Assembly (NCBI GenBank): GCA_015904045.1
Contig: JABMDG010000325.1
Coordinates: forward strand, 1 to 17,232
DNA from: Nitrospira sp.
GTDB lineage: Bacteria; Nitrospirota; Nitrospiria; Nitrospirales; Nitrospiraceae
DNA length: 17,232 nucleotides
Direction: 5' to 3'
The notes beneath the pieces are model-generated. The model was not told the origin of the DNA, searched no databases, and saw only the letters and a program-made list of their open reading frames with translations. Positions within the stretch are counted from its first letter, which is position 1, and the number at the start of each line of letters is the position of its first letter. This document shows, piece by piece, positions 1 through 7,210 of this stretch. Position numbers and translations under genes: made by a program.

Positions 1-121
1 TTGGGATAGCTCGACGAAACAGGAGCGTATGGCCTGGGTCAGTGAATGGGTTGAGTGGTGGAACGACTATAAAGATGCGTTCGAGATCCCGGAACCGCCT
101 CGGCCGAAGCGTAAATTGTGA
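1..121 (+). CDS. C-terminal end of an unknown protein (5' end outside window)
   Basis: An open frame enters from the left edge and ends at the TGA at 119-121, giving about 39 residues. The visible tail is rich in tryptophan (five Trp within about 20 residues: motifs AWVSEW and EWWNDY) and ends in a proline/basic stretch, PEPPRPKRKL. I do not recognise a family from this fragment. It is read in the same direction as def, about 105 bases upstream, so it may be transcribed into it. The reading frame is continuous to the edge with no in-window start needed, which supports a real gene end rather than chance, but the evidence is short. Confidence 0.5.
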   Translation, partial: WDSSTKQERMAWVSEWVEWWNDYKDAFEIPEPPRPKRKL

Positions 122-180
122 CGTGCTTCGGGGGGCCGGAGTCCGGAGTTGCAGCCCGGAAGATTCTTGTGTTAGGAGTA

Positions 181-205
181 TCTCGTCACCGTTGAACTGA
201 CGAGA
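181..205 (+). other. Perfect 8-bp hairpin in the def leader
   Basis: TCTCGTCA at 181-188 and TGACGAGA at 198-205 are exact reverse complements with a 9-base loop. The hairpin ends 21 bases before the def start codon and just upstream of its Shine-Dalgarno sequence. No T-run follows, so it does not look like a standard intrinsic terminator. It may be a leader structure or the end of the upstream transcript. Confidence 0.45.
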
Positions 206-226
206 ACACGAGGTGGGTCTCTGGCC

Positions 227-751
227 ATGTTGAAAATCGCCAAGCTCGGCAATCCCATTCTTCGCAAGATTGCGGCCCCTATCGATCCGCGCGAGATCAA
301 GTCGTTGGAGATGCAGGGCTTGATCGATGAGATGTTTGAGGTTATGTACGACGAGCCGGGGATCGGCCTGGCGGCTCCACAAGTGTCCCGCTCGATTCAA
401 TTGGTGGTGATGGGTTGCAAGGATGAAGGGGGCTTTCCGGAAACCGTTCTTATTAATCCCTCAATCGTCTATTACGGCCCGGAACAGGCGGAAAGCTGGG
501 AAGGCTGTCTCAGTGTGGATGGATTGAGGGGGAAAGTCACCAGACCCTCGGTGGTGCGAGTGAAGGCGTTGGACCGAAAAGGTAAGCCGCTCGATATTGA
601 AGCGACCGGCCTGTTTGCCGTCTGCATTCAACACGAGCTCGATCACCTGATCGGGAAGGTCTTCCTCGATCGCATGACAGATATGTCCACCCTGACGCAG
701 CTCCATGAATTTCAGCAGTACTGGCAAAAAGAGCCGGCAAGCGTCATCTGA
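227..751 (+). CDS. def: Peptide deformylase
   Basis: Removes the formyl group from the N-terminal methionine of new proteins at the ribosome, using a bound metal ion (usually Fe2+). All three family motifs are present: GIGLAAPQ at residues 45-52, EGCLS at 92-96 with the metal-binding Cys94, and HELDH at 136-140 giving two metal-binding histidines and the catalytic glutamate. At 174 residues it has the usual bacterial length. The ATG at 227 is preceded by GAGGTGG at about 210-216, a plausible ribosome binding site about 10 bases away. The ABC exporter follows in the same direction about 25 bases after the stop, so the two are probably co-transcribed. Methionyl-tRNA formyltransferase (fmt), a common partner, is not in the window. 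Confidence 0.97.
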   Translation: MLKIAKLGNPILRKIAAPIDPREIKSLEMQGLIDEMFEVMYDEPGIGLAAPQVSRSIQLVVMGCKDEGGFPETVLINPSIVYYGPEQAESWEGCLSVDGLRGKVTRPSVVRVKALDRKGKPLDIEATGLFAVCIQHELDHLIGKVFLDRMTDMSTLTQLHEFQQYWQKEPASVI

Positions 752-776
752 CCCCCATCATCTTCGTAGACCTCTC

Positions 777-2501
777 GTGAAAACGCTGTTTCGTGTCTTG
801 CGGTATCTCCGGCCCCATCGTGGGCTTGCCCTGACCACGCTGCTCTGCGCGGCGTGCGCAACGGCGATGGAGCTGGTCCCTCCCTGGGTCATCAAACTCA
901 TCATCGACGACGTCATTCAGGCCAAAGACATGGCCCTGCTTCCCTGGATCTTGAGTCTGCTCGTCGGGGCCTATGTCCTGAAAAACCTATTCGCCTCGTT
1001 CAGAATCCGGCTCAACAATCAACTGGAGCAAACGGTGGTGCACGATTTGCGGCAGCAGATCTTTTCCGCCCTGCAACGGTTGTCCCTTAGCTACTTCGAG
1101 AATCGTTCGACCGGGGAGATCATGTCGCGGGTGACGAACGACACCGAGCACGTCGAACGAATCTTTATCGATGGACTCGAAGGCGCGATGACGGCGTCGC
1201 TGACGCTGGTCGGTATTACGATCCTGCTGTTCATGCTGAACTGGAAAATGGCGGCACTCTCGCTCCTCCCCATTCCCTTATTGATGGTCTCCGCGAGCTG
1301 GTTCACCTCGACCGTGCACGGGCTTTACCATCAGATCCGAAGGCATTCCGCCGAACTCAACGGCTACTTACAGGACGCGTTGTCCGGTATCAGGGAGACG
1401 ATGGGGTTCATGCGCCAGCCCTATGAACAAGCTCGGTTCGACCGATTAAGCCGCAGCTATAGCGATTCGAATCTCAAAGCGATGTTCCTGTGGTCGGTCT
1501 ATTCACCCGGGATGATCTTACTGGGCAGCCTCGGAACCGTCTTGATTCTTTGGTATGGTGCCGGTGAAGTGGTGGACGGCCGGCTCACATTGGGAGAGCT
1601 GGTTCTCTTTCTGTCGTACCTGGCATTGTTCTACGTGCCGATCAATCAAATTCACTCGGTGAATCACATGTTGCAACATGCCCTGGCGGCAAGCGAGCGG
1701 GTGTTCGATGTGCTGGACGCCACGCCTGACGTCGCTGACCGGCCGGGCGTGATGCCTCCGCGTCACCGTGGGCCTGGCGCGGTTCGATTCGAGCAGGTGG
1801 CCTTTCACTATCGCTCCGATGTGCCCGTCATCAAGCATGTGTCCGTGTCGATTGCGGCAGGCGAGCATGTGGCATTGGTGGGACCGAGCGGAGCAGGGAA
1901 GAGCACGCTGCTCAAGTTGCTCATGCGGTTCTATGACGTGACTGAGGGCGCCATCTCGATCGACGGAGACGACCTTCGTGATTTGCCGCTCGACTATGTT
2001 CGTCGGCAGATTGGGTTTGTGCAACAGGAGCCGTTCTTGTTCAACGGAACCGTGCGGGACAATATCCTCTACGGCGATCTCGATGCCAGTCAAGAACGGA
2101 TTGACACGGCTGCGCGCACCGCGCGGGCGCACGAGTTCATTGCGGCGCTTCCGGAAGGGTACGAGACCTGGATCGGCGAACGGGGCGTCAAACTGTCAGT
2201 CGGCCAGAAACAGCGGGTATCGATTGCACGGGTGTTGTTAAAAGATCCGCCCATCGTGGTTTTCGACGAAGCGACATCCAATATCGACACAGAAACAGAG
2301 GTGAAGATTCGTGAAGCCTTGACCGAGCTCACCAGAGGACGCACCACGTTCATCATTGCGCATCGGCTAACTACGCTCCACGATGTCGACCGGATTCTCG
2401 TCATCGACGGCGGCCGATTGGTCGAGGATGGCCGGCATGACGATCTGCTTCGTCGTGGGGGGGTGTACGCCGGTCTCTATGACGCGCAGTTCCAGGCCTA
2501 G
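777..2501 (+). CDS. ABC exporter, fused membrane and ATPase domains (MsbA-like)
   Basis: A half-transporter that works as a dimer in the inner membrane and exports a hydrophobic substrate, possibly a lipid or drug; the substrate cannot be told from sequence. With the GTG start at 777 it has 574 residues. A six-helix membrane domain occupies about residues 15-310 and the ATPase domain about 335-574. Visible ATPase motifs are Walker A GPSGAGKS (369-376), Q-loop FVQQEPF, signature LSVGQ (473-477, where LSGGQ is usual), Walker B IVVFDE (493-498) with catalytic Glu498, and the H-loop His529. The frame could also open at ATG 705, inside def, but the homologous region begins at MKTLF, so I prefer GTG 777. 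There is no strong Shine-Dalgarno at either start. It probably follows def in one transcript. Confidence 0.93.
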   Translation: MKTLFRVLRYLRPHRGLALTTLLCAACATAMELVPPWVIKLIIDDVIQAKDMALLPWILSLLVGAYVLKNLFASFRIRLNNQLEQTVVHDLRQQIFSALQRLSLSYFENRSTGEIMSRVTNDTEHVERIFIDGLEGAMTASLTLVGITILLFMLNWKMAALSLLPIPLLMVSASWFTSTVHGLYHQIRRHSAELNGYLQDALSGIRETMGFMRQPYEQARFDRLSRSYSDSNLKAMFLWSVYSPGMILLGSLGTVLILWYGAGEVVDGRLTLGELVLFLSYLALFYVPINQIHSVNHMLQHALAASERVFDVLDATPDVADRPGVMPPRHRGPGAVRFEQVAFHYRSDVPVIKHVSVSIAAGEHVALVGPSGAGKSTLLKLLMRFYDVTEGAISIDGDDLRDLPLDYVRRQIGFVQQEPFLFNGTVRDNILYGDLDASQERIDTAARTARAHEFIAALPEGYETWIGERGVKLSVGQKQRVSIARVLLKDPPIVVFDEATSNIDTETEVKIREALTELTRGRTTFIIAHRLTTLHDVDRILVIDGGRLVEDGRHDDLLRRGGVYAGLYDAQFQA

Positions 2502-2530
2502 CGTCGAGCACGGGAAGGGAGGGTCGGCGG

Positions 2531-2560
2531 TTGCGGTTGCAATTCGGAGCTCGCTATACT
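2531..2560 (+). promoter_or_regulatory. Predicted sigma-70 promoter for the small zinc-ribbon genes
   Basis: A -35-like TTGCGG (2531-2536) and a -10 TATACT (2555-2560) are separated by 18 bases. Transcription would start near 2567, about 24 bases before the ATG at 2591. The -10 matches five of six consensus positions, while the -35 matches mainly its TTG half. Confidence 0.5.
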
Positions 2561-2590
2561 CCCGCGGATAGGTAAGAGACTGGGAATGGC

Positions 2591-2785
2591 ATGGTGTTGA
2601 TTTACGAGAGCGATCCGCTGGATGATGAACATGCGCGCGGGCGGTTCTACCACGTCTGCGGAGGGCGGATCGATCGTACGCCCTTGAACGTGCCGGCACC
2701 CGATCAGCCCTACGAATGTCAGCAATGCGGAATTGACCTCGAAGCCGAAGACTTTTTTACGGCGCTGCAGAAAGGATCGGTGTAG
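2591..2785 (+). CDS. Small zinc-ribbon-like protein (hypothetical)
   Basis: A 64-residue protein of unknown function. Its possible metal ligands are His21 and Cys23 (YHVCGG) and a CQQC pair at 43-46 (ECQQCG). That gives a H-x-C...C-x2-C pattern, which is an incomplete or unusual zinc ribbon. The N-terminus is acidic (ESDPLDDEH). A predicted promoter lies just upstream at 2531-2560. The next small gene begins 5 bases after the stop, so the two are very probably translated from one transcript. I do not recognise a named family. A regulatory, RNA-binding or metal-handling role would be guesswork. Confidence 0.7.
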   Translation: MVLIYESDPLDDEHARGRFYHVCGGRIDRTPLNVPAPDQPYECQQCGIDLEAEDFFTALQKGSV

Positions 2786-2790
2786 GACGC

Positions 2791-3000
2791 ATGACCAGAA
2801 GCGCGGGAAGAAAAACCGTCGGGGTTTCGCGAGGTCTGATGATGTTGTGTGAGACTTGTTATACCCATGTCGTCAATGACAAGCTTCCTGACGCAAAAAA
2901 CTTCGTGGCCGATTTCGAAACACTGCTGGATAGAATTTGTCCGGGCTGCACGGACATCAACCGCCCCCTCATCGACGACATGGCGGGGAGCGGGGAGTAG
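2791..3000 (+). CDS. Small CxxC/CxxC zinc-ribbon protein (hypothetical)
   Basis: A 69-residue protein with two CxxC knuckles, CETC (20-23) and CPGC (50-53), spaced 26 residues apart as in a small zinc ribbon. The function is unknown. The ATG at 2791 is 5 bases after the preceding small gene. An internal ATG at 2839 (residue 17) has a closer GAGG upstream and would give a 53-residue protein that keeps both knuckles, so the start is uncertain. The two genes form a pair of short Cys-containing proteins read together, and a hairpin follows shortly after the stop. Confidence 0.7.
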   Translation: MTRSAGRKTVGVSRGLMMLCETCYTHVVNDKLPDAKNFVADFETLLDRICPGCTDINRPLIDDMAGSGE

Positions 3001-3012
3001 CCCCTCTGCTAT

Positions 3013-3028
3013 GGCGAGCGCCCTCGCC
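3013..3028. terminator. Hairpin between convergent genes, possible bidirectional terminator
   Basis: GGCGAG (3013-3018) and CTCGCC (3023-3028) form a perfect 6-bp G+C-rich stem with a 4-base loop. It sits between the stop of the rightward zinc-ribbon gene (3000) and the stop of the leftward PII-like gene (3040). Neither side has a T-run, so intrinsic termination is not certain. Confidence 0.4.
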
Positions 3029-3039
3029 CGGCCCAGTCG

Positions 3040-3345
3040 TTACACCACTTGCTCGCAGGGAAGAACGAATACATGGAGGGGGAACGTGTCCCCTGCCTCT
3101 TGCCGCATATGTTCCATGCGGTAGCGCGTGAGTCCCTCAATCACGCGGTGGGCCATCTGTTCAGGTATGGCGGCGAGGATCAACCGGTTGGCGCCTGCTG
3201 ACAGGGAAAAATGAAGGGTGGGGCCTGTTTCACCTCTACCTGAAACATTGTGTAGTTCAGTAAATGCCGTCACCTCGTATTCTTTCATCAGCGCATGAAT
3301 CTGTTGCGCTATCGACTCGCGAAACACGATCATCAGCATTTTCAT
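3040..3345 (-). CDS. PII-like small protein (nitrogen-regulator fold, divergent)
   Basis: A 101-residue protein that I read as a member of the PII-like superfamily (ferredoxin-like fold, usually a trimer that binds nucleotides or small ligands). The evidence is the N-terminal strand MKMLMIVF, a helix, the G-rich segment VSGRGETG at about residues 34-41, and a C-terminal strand ending VFVLPCEQVV. I have seen this kind of ending in short proteins annotated as P-II family. The long T-loop and uridylylation tyrosine of true GlnB/GlnK are not evident, so classical nitrogen control is unlikely. The frame is open further upstream, but the ATG at 3345 has AAGGAG 8 bases before it, which decides the start. 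The P450 gene lies 102 bases upstream in the same direction. Confidence 0.65.
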   Translation of the reverse strand: MKMLMIVFRESIAQQIHALMKEYEVTAFTELHNVSGRGETGPTLHFSLSAGANRLILAAIPEQMAHRVIEGLTRYRMEHMRQEAGDTFPLHVFVLPCEQVV

Positions 3346-3391
3346 TGAACGCGCTCCTTGCTCCTGTGAACCGGAACCCACGACCTGACAT

Positions 3392-3421
3392 CCGTGCTCC
3401 GTACATACGGGAGAGGGACGG
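3392..3421 (-). other. Imperfect hairpin between P450 and PII-like genes
   Basis: CCGT (3392-3395) pairs with ACGG (3418-3421), and the CTCCGTA core pairs with TACGGGAG with one bulge. The structure lies in the 102-base gap between two leftward genes. There is no T-run downstream, so an RNA-processing or attenuating role is only possible. Confidence 0.3.
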
Positions 3422-3447
3422 AAAAGACAAGGGGATTGCCGGGTGAA

Positions 3448-4863
3448 TCAGACAAGGGACAAATCGTGCTCCTGTCTGTCGATGCGCGAGACCGTCATGC
3501 GGATCGGCATGTGCGGCCGCAACGTCATCAGTGGATCGGGGGAGATCGTTTGTCCGTCCACCAATCGGAAGCGTACCCGTGACGCCACTGTGGCCATGAC
3601 CAGAATCCCCTCCAATTCGGCAAACGATTCTCCAAGGCAGCGGCGGCCTCCGCCGCCAAACGGGAAATAACTGAACGCCGGCCGCTGTGCGTGGGATTCC
3701 GGCGCGAACCGTTCCGGATCAAATCGATTGGCATCAGGAAACCACTGTGGATGCCGGTGCATACTCCACGGGCTGATGAAGATTCTGGCGCCAGCCGGTA
3801 GGTGTGCTCCTGACGGCAACGTGTCGTCGGATCGGCTCACACGGGTATGCAGGAGCCAGGCTGGCGGATAGAGGCGCAGCGTTTCTTCCCAGATCATCTT
3901 CGTATATCGCAAGCGAGGCACGTCGGTCGCCGTCGGAAGCCGCCCGTTCAAGACTGTTTCGAGCTCCTGGGCCAGGTGCGCGCGCACGGTCCTGGACTGA
4001 GACAGCAGAAACCAGACCCATGTCAGTGCATTGGCGGTGGTTTCGTGGCCGGCCAAGAGAAAGGTGACGAGTTGATCACGGATTTCCTCTTCGCCCAGCG
4101 GTTGCCCGGTCGCATCGGTCGCAGCAAGCAACAGGGAGAGGACATCCGGACTCTGTGTCGGTGTCGAACGCCGGTCCCGAATGAGCCGGCGCAGTATCGA
4201 TTCCAGGCGACGATGCCCATGGGAAAATTCTCGATGCAACTTGGTGGGAATCCACAGCGGCATCAGACGAGCGAATAGCGAATCATACTGTAGTTTGATG
4301 AGTTGCTGCCCGGTCGTAATGGCCTGTGTGACCGTCCGGGCTTCGGTCCCAATATCCTGTCCGAAGAGGAGTCGCCAAATCACGGAGAGCGTGATGGTTG
4401 TCATTGCGTGTCCGATGTCGATCGTCATGCCTTCCGACCAGGAGGCGGTCACACCGGCAGTCGTGTCCGCGATGAGGCCGGCGTATGACGAGACATGATC
4501 GCCATGGAAAAACGGCAGGAAGATCCGCCGCTGCCGATGGTGGATCGTTCCCTCTGTATGCAACACACCCTGCCCGAACACGCGAGATTCCACCGGGGGA
4601 ACCGGGGCTTTGGTGAAATTGTCTTGGTTGACCACCAGCACATGCCTGATATCGGCCGGATTGTTCAGCAGATACATCGCGGGATCGCGTTCGCGCAGGA
4701 GAAGGGCGGCGAATGTCCCCATGGGAAGTTTTGCCACATCGCCGTACTGGCGGCAGCGCAGCAGATAGCCAAGACTGTCTGCCTTGAACTCAGGGAAGAA
4801 TCCAAACCAGCGGGAGACCGGGGGGCCGGAAATGGAAGCCGAGGGCTGGGCGTGGCGGCTCAT
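3448..4863 (-). CDS. Cytochrome P450 monooxygenase
   Basis: A heme-thiolate oxygenase that inserts one oxygen atom into an organic substrate, using electrons from a separate reductase or ferredoxin. The 471-residue length is typical of a soluble bacterial P450. The I-helix oxygen-binding motif is AGHETT (271-276), the K-helix ExxR is E327-R330, the PERF motif is at about 383-386, and the heme loop runs FGGGGRRCLG at 402-411 with Cys409 as the iron ligand, matching FxxGxRxCxG exactly. No reductase domain is fused and no ferredoxin gene is nearby. There is no membrane anchor. The ATG at 4863 lacks a strong Shine-Dalgarno. Overall it resembles the CYP102/CYP110-like fatty-acid or terpenoid oxidising group, but the substrate cannot be assigned. 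Confidence 0.95.
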   Translation of the reverse strand: MSRHAQPSASISGPPVSRWFGFFPEFKADSLGYLLRCRQYGDVAKLPMGTFAALLLRERDPAMYLLNNPADIRHVLVVNQDNFTKAPVPPVESRVFGQGVLHTEGTIHHRQRRIFLPFFHGDHVSSYAGLIADTTAGVTASWSEGMTIDIGHAMTTITLSVIWRLLFGQDIGTEARTVTQAITTGQQLIKLQYDSLFARLMPLWIPTKLHREFSHGHRRLESILRRLIRDRRSTPTQSPDVLSLLLAATDATGQPLGEEEIRDQLVTFLLAGHETTANALTWVWFLLSQSRTVRAHLAQELETVLNGRLPTATDVPRLRYTKMIWEETLRLYPPAWLLHTRVSRSDDTLPSGAHLPAGARIFISPWSMHRHPQWFPDANRFDPERFAPESHAQRPAFSYFPFGGGGRRCLGESFAELEGILVMATVASRVRFRLVDGQTISPDPLMTLRPHMPIRMTVSRIDRQEHDLSLV

Positions 4864-4926
4864 GCAGCCACATCACAATCAGGCCGGGCCATGCCCTGAT
4901 ACGAACGACAAGTCACACCACCGACT

Positions 4927-4958
4927 TCAGCCAGGCAAGCGTCGGCCTACCTGGCTGA
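4927..4958 (-). terminator. 9-bp stem-loop after the secreted-protein gene
   Basis: Bases 4927-4935 (TCAGCCAGG) and 4950-4958 (CCTGGCTGA) are exact reverse complements with a 14-base loop. It lies just past the stop of the leftward secreted-protein gene (4968) and upstream of the P450 start. It could end that transcript. No T-run follows on the leftward strand, so it may instead be an RNA-stabilising structure. Confidence 0.4.
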
Positions 4959-4967
4959 TACGCAGGG

Positions 4968-5381
4968 TTAATTCGCAACTTTAAGCAACCACCCATCGGC
5001 ACGATCACATTGATTGGGACCTTTGGCGAAAATCTCGACTCGTATGTAGGAGCCTTTGACAGTGTCGGGGAGTTTGCCTTTCACCAGATACCCGTTACTG
5101 ACCATGGTGACCGTGACCGGAACCTTCTGTTCCTTGACGATGACCGTAATGCTTTGTGTGTCGGTTGCCTTGGAGGCGAGAAATGAGAATTCCGACTTGG
5201 GAGGTACGGTCGTATTGTTTTTGTCCTGTGAGAACGGTGCCGGTGTGTACCCGGAAAAGTTGACTTGGGTGCATGGGTCGGTGCTGCTGGAATTAGGACT
5301 TGCATCATAAGCCCGGACTTCGCCGACGATAGTGGAGATAGCCAGTGCAACGATGAGCGAGAGAATAGTTCGCAAGCTCAC
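4968..5381 (-). CDS. Secreted small protein of unknown function
   Basis: A 137-residue protein with a clear Sec signal peptide: a basic start (MSLR), a hydrophobic core of about residues 5-20, and a likely cut after VRA near residue 24. The mature part of about 110 residues has two cysteines (PCTQ and QCDR) that could form a disulfide. It looks beta-rich (VTVTMV, KGSYIRVEIFAKG), suggesting an immunoglobulin-like periplasmic domain; this is inference. The start is the GTG at 5381: the frame opens further upstream, but GGGAGGA lies about 8 bases before this GTG and the signal peptide begins there. A predicted promoter at 5443-5470 faces this gene. I do not recognise a named family. Confidence 0.75.
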   Translation of the reverse strand: MSLRTILSLIVALAISTIVGEVRAYDASPNSSSTDPCTQVNFSGYTPAPFSQDKNNTTVPPKSEFSFLASKATDTQSITVIVKEQKVPVTVTMVSNGYLVKGKLPDTVKGSYIRVEIFAKGPNQCDRADGWLLKVAN

Positions 5382-5442
5382 GATTCTCTTCCTCCCTGTG
5401 TAGGTGATGGTGGGTGAACGAACCAACCTCATATTAGCCCGC

Positions 5443-5470
5443 ATTGTAACGCGTGAGGTGGAAAAAACAA
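5443..5470 (-). promoter_or_regulatory. Predicted promoter for the secreted-protein gene
   Basis: On the leftward strand a -35-like TTGTTT (5465-5470) and a -10 TACAAT (5443-5448) are separated by 16 bases. The -10 matches five of six consensus positions. The start codon at 5381 is about 60 bases downstream. Confidence 0.4.
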
Positions 5471-5562
5471 CCCCCTGCGATTGATCTGGACGATGGAGTC
5501 ACGCCGGGGACGTCCGTTATGCGACGGCGATGAGTCCATCCAGTCACAGGCGGCTCTCCGCC

Positions 5563-5591
5563 TTGAACTTGGGGGGACCATTTGTTATTCT
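5563..5591 (+). promoter_or_regulatory. Predicted sigma-70 promoter for purH
   Basis: TTGAAC (5563-5568) and TATTCT (5586-5591) are separated by exactly 17 bases, each matching four of six consensus positions. Transcription would begin near 5598, leaving a leader of about 58 bases before the purH start. I see no PurR-type operator or purine riboswitch in this leader. Confidence 0.45.
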
Positions 5592-5655
5592 GCGCCCGCC
5601 TTTCACGAGTAGAATACGTCTGTTCTCACGATCCTCAGAATCAAGGAGTATGCAT

Positions 5656-7209
5656 ATGGCTGGCATTAAGCGAGCATTGATCAGTGTTTCGGATAAGACC
5701 GGGGTCGTCGATATCGCACGAGGTTTGGAAGGGCTCGGCGCGGAAATTCTCTCCACCGGCGGCACTGCCAAGGCGTTGCGGGAAGCGGGTGTGAAAGTGA
5801 CGGACGTGGCGGCCTATACCGGTTCGCCGGAAATTCTCGACGGTCGGGTCAAGACGCTGCATCCGAAGATTCATGGCGGACTCTTGGGCCGCCGGTCTGT
5901 GCCGGCGCATATCGAGCAAATGACGCAGCACGGCATCGGTCCGATCGATGTGGTCGTGGTGAACCTGTATCCGTTCGAGGCGACGATTGCCAAGCCCAAT
6001 TGCCACTTCGACGATGCCATTGAGAATATCGATATCGGTGGACCGTCAATGCTGCGCTCTGCGGCGAAGAACCACGAGGACGTCCTGGTATTAGTCGATC
6101 CGTCGGACTATACGCGGGTGTTGGACGCGGTGAACACGAACACGGTGACCCGGGCGCTGCGACGTGAACTGGCGATGAAGGTGTTTCAGCATACCGCCCG
6201 CTACGACAGTTTGATCGCCGGCTATCTTGAAAAACAGGTACAGGGTGGGGAGGCGAAGTTTCCCAAGATGCTCTCGCTGCAATTTGAGCTCGCGGAAACC
6301 TTGCGGTACGGCGAGAATCCTCACCAGCAAGGAGCGTTTTACCGCGAGCTGAATGCCCACGAACCGTCCGTCTCCCGCGGCACCATTCTGCACGGCAAGG
6401 CGATGTCGTACAACAATTTCCTCGATGCCAATTCAGCCCTCGAACTGGCCAAGGAATACGAGGCGTGCGCCGTGGCGATCATCAAGCACAACAATCCCTG
6501 CGGAGTGGCGCTCGGCCACACACCGGTCGAGGCCTATGTGAAGGCGAGGGAGACCGATCCGGTGTCGGCCTTTGGCGGAGTGATCGCGTTCAATCGTCCG
6601 GTCGATCTGGCAGCAGCCAAGGAAATCACCTCAACATTCGTCGAGGTGGTGATTGCGCCGGGCTTTGCCGAAGACGCGCTGGCGGAGCTGAAGCGGAAGA
6701 AGGATTTGCGCCTGCTGGATGTCGGTCCGCTCGTGAAAGTGCATCAAGATGGGTACGATCTCAAGAAGCTGGTGGGCGGGCTGATCGTACAAGACCGTGA
6801 TCTCGGGGTGTTGACCGACCTGAAATCGCTTAAGGTGCCGACGGTCAGAAAGCCGACGGATGAAGAATATGCGGCCTGCGCGTTTGCCTGGATCGTCTGC
6901 AAACACGTCAAGTCGAACGCGATTATCTATGCCAAGCCAGGACAAACGGTAGGGATCGGCGCGGGGCAGATGAGTCGGGTGGATAGCGTGAAGCTGGCGG
7001 CGATGAAGGCGCAGATGCCGGTGAAGGGCTGCGTGATGGCCTCGGACGCCTTTTTCCCATTCCGCGATGGACTTGATGCCGCGGCGCAAGCCGGCATTAC
7101 CGCCGTGATTCAGCCCGGCGGGTCGATTCGGGATGCCGAGATCGTCAAGGCGGCGGACGAGCATGGACTGGCGATGATTCTGACGGGCATGCGGCATTTC
7201 CGCCACTGA
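5656..7209 (+). CDS. purH: Bifunctional AICAR formyltransferase / IMP cyclohydrolase
   Basis: Catalyses the last two steps of IMP synthesis: formylation of AICAR with 10-formyltetrahydrofolate, then ring closure to IMP. The protein has 517 residues, normal for PurH. The N-terminal cyclohydrolase domain (about 1-195) shows ALISVSDKTG, LSTGGTA and the LDGRVKTLHPKIHGG stretch. The transformylase domain follows, with the catalytic KHNNPCG motif at 277-283 and the C-terminal AVIQPGGSIRD. The frame is open up to 5530, and two ATGs lie at 5650 and 5656. The AAGGAG at 5643-5648 is too close to the first and 7 bases from the second, so 5656 is chosen. purD follows in the same direction after a 160-base gap filled largely by a palindromic element. 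Confidence 0.97.
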   Translation: MAGIKRALISVSDKTGVVDIARGLEGLGAEILSTGGTAKALREAGVKVTDVAAYTGSPEILDGRVKTLHPKIHGGLLGRRSVPAHIEQMTQHGIGPIDVVVVNLYPFEATIAKPNCHFDDAIENIDIGGPSMLRSAAKNHEDVLVLVDPSDYTRVLDAVNTNTVTRALRRELAMKVFQHTARYDSLIAGYLEKQVQGGEAKFPKMLSLQFELAETLRYGENPHQQGAFYRELNAHEPSVSRGTILHGKAMSYNNFLDANSALELAKEYEACAVAIIKHNNPCGVALGHTPVEAYVKARETDPVSAFGGVIAFNRPVDLAAAKEITSTFVEVVIAPGFAEDALAELKRKKDLRLLDVGPLVKVHQDGYDLKKLVGGLIVQDRDLGVLTDLKSLKVPTVRKPTDEEYAACAFAWIVCKHVKSNAIIYAKPGQTVGIGAGQMSRVDSVKLAAMKAQMPVKGCVMASDAFFPFRDGLDAAAQAGITAVIQPGGSIRDAEIVKAADEHGLAMILTGMRHFRH

Positions 7210-7210
7210 C

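Noticed and set aside
705..776. Upstream ATG start for the ABC exporter inside def
   Set aside because: The added 24 residues are polar and unlike family N-termini and would overlap def by 47 bases. The GTG at 777 begins the homologous region.
1518..2132. Leftward open frame of 204 codons
   Set aside because: It is antisense to the ABC exporter, which has every expected motif. No ribosome binding site or family resemblance supports it.
3360..3410. Patch resembling the 3' half of a tRNA (AACCCACGACCTGACATCC on the + strand)
   Set aside because: On the leftward strand the T-arm does not form a 5-bp stem with a 7-base loop, and no acceptor, D-arm or anticodon arm can be fitted. It is likely chance.
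5530..5655. Upstream ATG start for purH giving a 42-residue extension
   Set aside because: The extension covers the predicted promoter, has no family similarity, and the well-spaced AAGGAG points to the ATG at 5656.
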